Assembly: GCA_031259095.1 (NCBI GenBank)
Contig: JAIRLW010000605.1
Location: 1 to 6,931, forward strand
From: Planctomycetaceae bacterium
GTDB taxonomy: Bacteria > Planctomycetota > Planctomycetia > Pirellulales > Thermoguttaceae
Direction of reading: 5' to 3'
Length of the DNA: 6,931 nucleotides
In this document: positions 4,743 through 6,931 of the stretch, piece after piece
Position numbering within the stretch: position 1 is the first letter of the stretch
How the letters are laid out: every line of letters starts with the position of its first letter
Position numbers and translations under genes: made by a program
Notes under the pieces: generated by a model
What the model saw: only the letters and a program-made list of their open reading frames with translations
Databases searched by the model: none
Told to the model about the DNA's origin: nothing

Positions 4743-5926
4743 CATTTATTTAACTTTTCTTCGTCTTCCGTTCCGCAGGCGGTTTTTTTGGTTTTCAATG
4801 AACGGTGAGCGGTTTTCGACGCCGCACAAGATTTACAAGAAGTCGATTGGGATAAATCAATAGGTTTCTTGCAATCCTTACACCGTTTACTTGCTGAATT
4901 GTCGGCGCATGGCGGAAGCAATTGTGCGGTTTGTGGTTGTACTTCCTTTGATGGCGACAACAATGTTCCAAGATTAGCGGACGGCGGAGTTGGAATTGGT
5001 TGCGGTACCGGCACGGCAGTTACTCCGGTATAAGAAGGGCGTTGTTCAATAATTCGCCGTAACTCTTCCCGCGAATACATCGGATAAGGGGTTGCTGCGG
5101 AAAGCGGAGTCTGTTTCGCACTGAAATTCGGCGGCAACGGCACAGGTTGAACATAATCTAATGGACGCGGTCCGGCAAAAATTCCGTTGAATGTTCCCGA
5201 ATGACCGGAAACAACCGGTTGATCTTTGATACTGATTTCCGCATAAGGACCTAATGCCGCCGGTTCTACACCCGGACATTGTGCCAAACGGTATCCCCAA
5301 CGATTTTCACAACAACTTGTCCATGAAGCGTTAGGATAACCGAGAATCAGTTGAAACCGGCTTGGTTTGTCGGTAATGATAACCGGATCAGGATCATAAT
5401 AACTTGCGTATTGAACCTGCGGACGATTTTGTTCCCGACACGGAAGTGTTGAGAGCAAAAGGTTTAATTTCGATTGATGTTCAGGAAACGCTTCGGGGTC
5501 AGCGGCATAACCGGGTTGGTAAGGAACAACGTGAATCCGATGCGTTAAGGGATCACGATGATACGCAAGATAGGGAACGGTCGTGAAATTCAAGGGAGCC
5601 GAAACGCCGGTTTCGATTAAATCAGTTTCACTGTCCTGTTCCTGTTGCGGTTTTTCCACACTGAAAACCGTTTCCCATTCGGTTTGGTTCTTTTTGGCGT
5701 CGTTTTCTGTGTTTTCTGTGTTTTCCGTTTCTGCGGATTCTTCGTCAATCGCTGTAGCCGTACTGCTCGGCAACGCAACCGATTGAGAACTTCCTGCCGA
5801 ATAATAGGAACCGAAGGCATAACTTCCCGGCTGGAAAAGCACGCGTTCCGGAATTTGAGCGTTTACTTGAATCGCCAAAAAACTCGTTACTAAAACGAGA
5901 ACGATACCGAAACTTGTCAAACGCAT
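4742..5926 (-). CDS. Secreted proline-rich protein of unknown function with C-terminal CxxC-x11-CxxC
   Basis: I do not recognise a family for this 394-residue protein. It begins with a clear Sec signal peptide: Arg2, a hydrophobic core from about 5 to 19, and VNA as a likely cleavage site after residue 23. The mature part has an acidic, low-complexity segment (61-103) including three TEN repeats (67-75), a Tyr/Pro-rich central region (115-260) with C163, the pair C205-C206 and C217, and a Pro/Gln-rich linker (255-340). The tail has C340, then CKDC (349-352) and CKSC (364-367), spaced like a small zinc ribbon, and C384 in a Lys-rich end. Export to the periplasm or outer surface is likely. It is preceded by a strong Shine-Dalgarno GGAGG (5939-5935), eight bases from the ATG, unlike lutA and cdsA. 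The gene is convergent with cdsA. The composition is typical of planctomycete-specific secreted proteins, but no function can be given. Confidence 0.8.
   Translation of the reverse strand: MRLTSFGIVLVLVTSFLAIQVNAQIPERVLFQPGSYAFGSYYSAGSSQSVALPSSTATAIDEESAETENTENTENDAKKNQTEWETVFSVEKPQQEQDSETDLIETGVSAPLNFTTVPYLAYHRDPLTHRIHVVPYQPGYAADPEAFPEHQSKLNLLLSTLPCREQNRPQVQYASYYDPDPVIITDKPSRFQLILGYPNASWTSCCENRWGYRLAQCPGVEPAALGPYAEISIKDQPVVSGHSGTFNGIFAGPRPLDYVQPVPLPPNFSAKQTPLSAATPYPMYSREELRRIIEQRPSYTGVTAVPVPQPIPTPPSANLGTLLSPSKEVQPQTAQLLPPCADNSASKRCKDCKKPIDLSQSTSCKSCAASKTAHRSLKTKKTACGTEDEEKLNK
5702..5728 (-). repeat. Three tandem 9-bp units coding Thr-Glu-Asn repeats
   Basis: The unit gttttctgt (plus strand) occurs three times head to tail at 5702-5710, 5711-5719 and 5720-5728, the last with one base changed. 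It encodes TEN three times (residues 67-75) in the acidic segment of the secreted protein. The length keeps the frame, so copy-number change would alter only the linker. Confidence 0.75.
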
Positions 5927-6139
5927 AGGTTAAGCCTCCAACGATTCTGAAAATAAATTGTAGGAATAAAAAGGATGAAATCCCGTTTAATTTTTAGTCT
6001 AGAAAATACCTACTTAACCTTCGAATTGTTTGGCTTTGAAACCGCAAAAAATCCGGTCAAAAAAATTCCTTTTTGATAAAATTCTGTAGATTGTATCGAT
6101 TATAACAAACACAAAACTTTTTTTTCCGCGAATCATCGT

Positions 6140-6279
6140 GAGGTGGGCGATGTTTCGCCTGAAACGCAGCGTTGCGTCCTGTCAGAATTCCAAACGACAG
6201 GAAATGATAGATTTCCATCCGCCACAGGAACAAGCCGGCTACTGCCGACGCGATGTTTCGGCGAAACATCGCCTACCTC
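6140..6279. repeat. Palindromic repeat element (copy 3) with inverted ends
   Basis: The ends are inverted copies: gaggtgggcgatgtttcgcc (6140-6159) and, on the reverse strand from 6279, the same sequence with one change. The right end itself is a near-perfect palindrome of gcgatgtttcg (6250-6260) and cgaaacatcgc (6262-6272). An internal hairpin joins tcctgtc (6177-6183) and gacagga (6196-6202). The reverse complement of 6220-6279 aligns with 3229-3290, including the tagccggc block and the cctgtgg.cgg block, so this belongs to the same family as the 3229-3536 element. No gene is present inside. Confidence 0.75.
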
Positions 6280-6523
6280 TTGATTTTTGACACATCCCCC
6301 AAAAATCTGAAATAATCAGGAATTTTTCAAGACGCTTATAAATCGTTATCCTGCCAAGATGTAAAACAATCAGTATTTTTATTGGTATTGCTAGTTTAAC
6401 TGCACTTTCTTAAAAAAGTAGTTTAATTTCCTTATTTCTAAGTATTTTTATTTTTTTGGTCTGTTTGCTTTCCGATATAAAGAGTCCCCCAATTATTCCT
6501 GTTTTTCACGCAAAAATTGTATT

Positions 6524-6538
6524 CGCCCTGAAAGGGCG
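6524..6538. repeat. Short hairpin cgccct-gaa-agggcg
   Basis: A perfect 6-bp GC-rich stem with a 3-base loop. There is no T-run on either side, so a terminator is not supported. It adjoins the GTCCCT array and may be part of the same repeat-rich patch. Confidence 0.5.
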
Positions 6539-6546
6539 GCGTCTTT

Positions 6547-6591
6547 GTCCCTAATGTCCCTTTGTCCCTAAAGTCCCTTGATCTAAGGGAC
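6547..6591 (+). repeat. Four GTCCCT units phased at 8-9 bp, ending in a hairpin
   Basis: gtccct occurs at 6547-6552, 6556-6561, 6564-6569 and 6573-6578, separated mostly by two or three A/T bases. The last unit pairs with aagggac at 6585-6591: gtccctt, a gatct loop, then aagggac. The phasing matches the pair at 1809-1823. The array overlaps the 3' part of the broken gene at 6551-6709 and supplies its stop codon, so it probably expanded or inserted there. Confidence 0.6.
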
Positions 6592-6709
6592 CATTGGGAG
6601 ACGGAATCCCCCCAGGCGGCGTCGGACGGCTCAAAAGGAGCAGCCAATCCTTCGCCGTCAAAATCTGATCCGCACGCGGACCAGGAAACCAATCTGATCT
6701 GTTAGGCAT
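6551..6709 (-). pseudogene. 5' remnant of a gene, coding end replaced by repeats
   Basis: On the minus strand an ATG (6709-6707) is preceded by AAAGGA seven bases upstream, a good ribosome binding site. The reading frame gives MPNRSDWFPGPRADQILTAK and then DWLLLL, protein-like and resembling, from memory, the N-termini of a family of hypothetical proteins common in gut bacteria and planctomycetes. After about residue 27 the frame loses that character and ends in GTCCCT-repeat sequence after 52 residues. In the neighbouring frame the DNA reads EPSDAAWG, and after the run of six G's (6609-6614) the first frame reads GIPSPNG. One missing base near 6630 and one extra G would restore a continuous protein through DAAWGIPSPNG, similar to what I recall for the family. 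I therefore call it a decayed, truncated gene. A genuine 52-residue protein is the alternative. Confidence 0.5.
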
Positions 6710-6931
6710 AAATCATTCCTTTGCTGTAAAATTTTTGATAAAACAGAACTAAATCTTAAATGTAATATATCAGTGGAATTTTCCAAAACGTCTTCTAACA
6801 GTTTTCGCAAACCTTATTTTCAACCTTATTTTTTCCTAACAAAACAACCTCAGTAGCAATGAATCCCGCCAAAACCGACCTTATTACCTTATTACCTCAT
6901 GATTCGTTTATGTTTTTAATGAGGTAATAAG
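6710..6931. other. AT-rich right-edge region with direct and inverted repeats
   Basis: No gene is seen. The stretch holds the leader of the broken gene, a segment (6762-6784) resembling 129-154 in inverted orientation, two direct copies of aaccttatttt (6810-6820 and 6822-6832), a tandem ccttatta pair (6879-6894) and the inverted repeat that reaches the window edge. Confidence 0.5.
6888..6931. repeat. Perfect 13-bp inverted repeat at the window edge
   Basis: cttattacctcat (6888-6900) and atgaggtaataag (6919-6931) are exact reverse complements around an 18-base AT-rich spacer. The left arm overlaps a tandem ccttatta repeat. The right arm ends exactly at the last base supplied, so the repeat may extend further. 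It could be a hairpin, an operator or the end of a repeat element; the sequence does not decide. Confidence 0.6.

Larger units (their letters stand above)
5927..6550. other. Non-coding region with a palindromic element
   Basis: From 5940 to 6130 the sequence is AT-rich and should contain the promoter of the secreted-protein gene (minus), but no -35/-10 pair stands out. A palindromic repeat element occupies 6140-6279. From 6280 to 6520 the DNA is AT-rich with many stop codons in all frames and nothing recognisable. A GC-rich hairpin (6524-6538) lies next to the GTCCCT repeats that begin at 6547. Confidence 0.55.

Noticed and set aside
6057..6269. Minus-strand open frame of 70 codons beginning MFRRNIASAVAGLF.
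   Set aside because: It is a translation of the palindromic element at 6140-6279; its AFQAKHRPP part is the repeat end sequence. No ribosome binding site or independent protein signal.
6438..6692. Minus-strand open frame of 84 codons from a TTG start.
   Set aside because: It reads through the GTCCCT repeats and the cgccct hairpin. The better-supported start in this area is the ATG at 6709 in another frame; only the short EPSDAAWG piece is of interest, as part of the broken gene.

Overview
The window looks like a piece of a moderately low-GC bacterial chromosome, most likely from the Planctomycetota (a Pirellulales/Thermoguttaceae-like lineage). This placement is an inference. It rests on sparsely spaced single genes, frequent lack of Shine-Dalgarno sites, a CdsA with the Gly-Phe-Gly-Gly / Asp-Val-Phe-Asp form of its signature, a planctomycete-style secreted protein of unknown function, and intergenic spaces packed with short palindromic repeats. 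No rRNA, tRNA, CRISPR array, phage module or transposase gene was seen.

Layout from left to right. (1) 1-370 is non-coding, with three AACATGTT palindromes at the left edge and a plausible extended -10 promoter. (2) 371-676 (+) is a single-domain STAS anti-sigma-factor antagonist. (3) 788-1555 (+) is a LutA-type protein with two CCG cysteine-rich domains, without lutB or lutC beside it. (4) 1556-1946 is repeat-rich spacer. (5) 1947-3023 (-) is an FAD-dependent oxidoreductase of the geranylgeranyl-reductase superfamily. (6) 3024-3684 is a long spacer holding a GC-rich, multiply palindromic element of about 300 bp and then a good sigma-70-like promoter. (7) 3685-4641 (+) is cdsA, phosphatidate cytidylyltransferase. 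(8) 4639-4730 is a 92-bp element with perfect 18-bp terminal inverted repeats and TA at both ends, placed between two convergent genes and including the cdsA stop codon. (9) 4742-5926 (-) is a secreted, proline-rich protein ending in a CxxC-x11-CxxC segment, with a strong ribosome binding site. (10) 5927-6931 is mostly non-coding. It contains a second full palindromic element, phased GTCCCT repeats, the 5' remnant of a broken gene (about 6551-6709, minus) and a perfect 13-bp inverted repeat reaching the right edge.

The genes do not form one pathway: signalling (STAS), lactate or redox metabolism (LutA), an isoprenoid or lipid-type flavoprotein, phospholipid synthesis (CdsA) and an envelope or secreted protein. 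Strand changes and long spacers suggest mostly monocistronic units. The most distinctive content is the repeats. At least two dispersed families recur in both orientations: one has gggaacttctaaaaac ends, the other has gcaggcgatgtttc..cctga ends. Each sits next to gene 3' ends or in long spacers, consistent with non-autonomous (MITE- or REP-like) elements mobilised by an enzyme encoded elsewhere.
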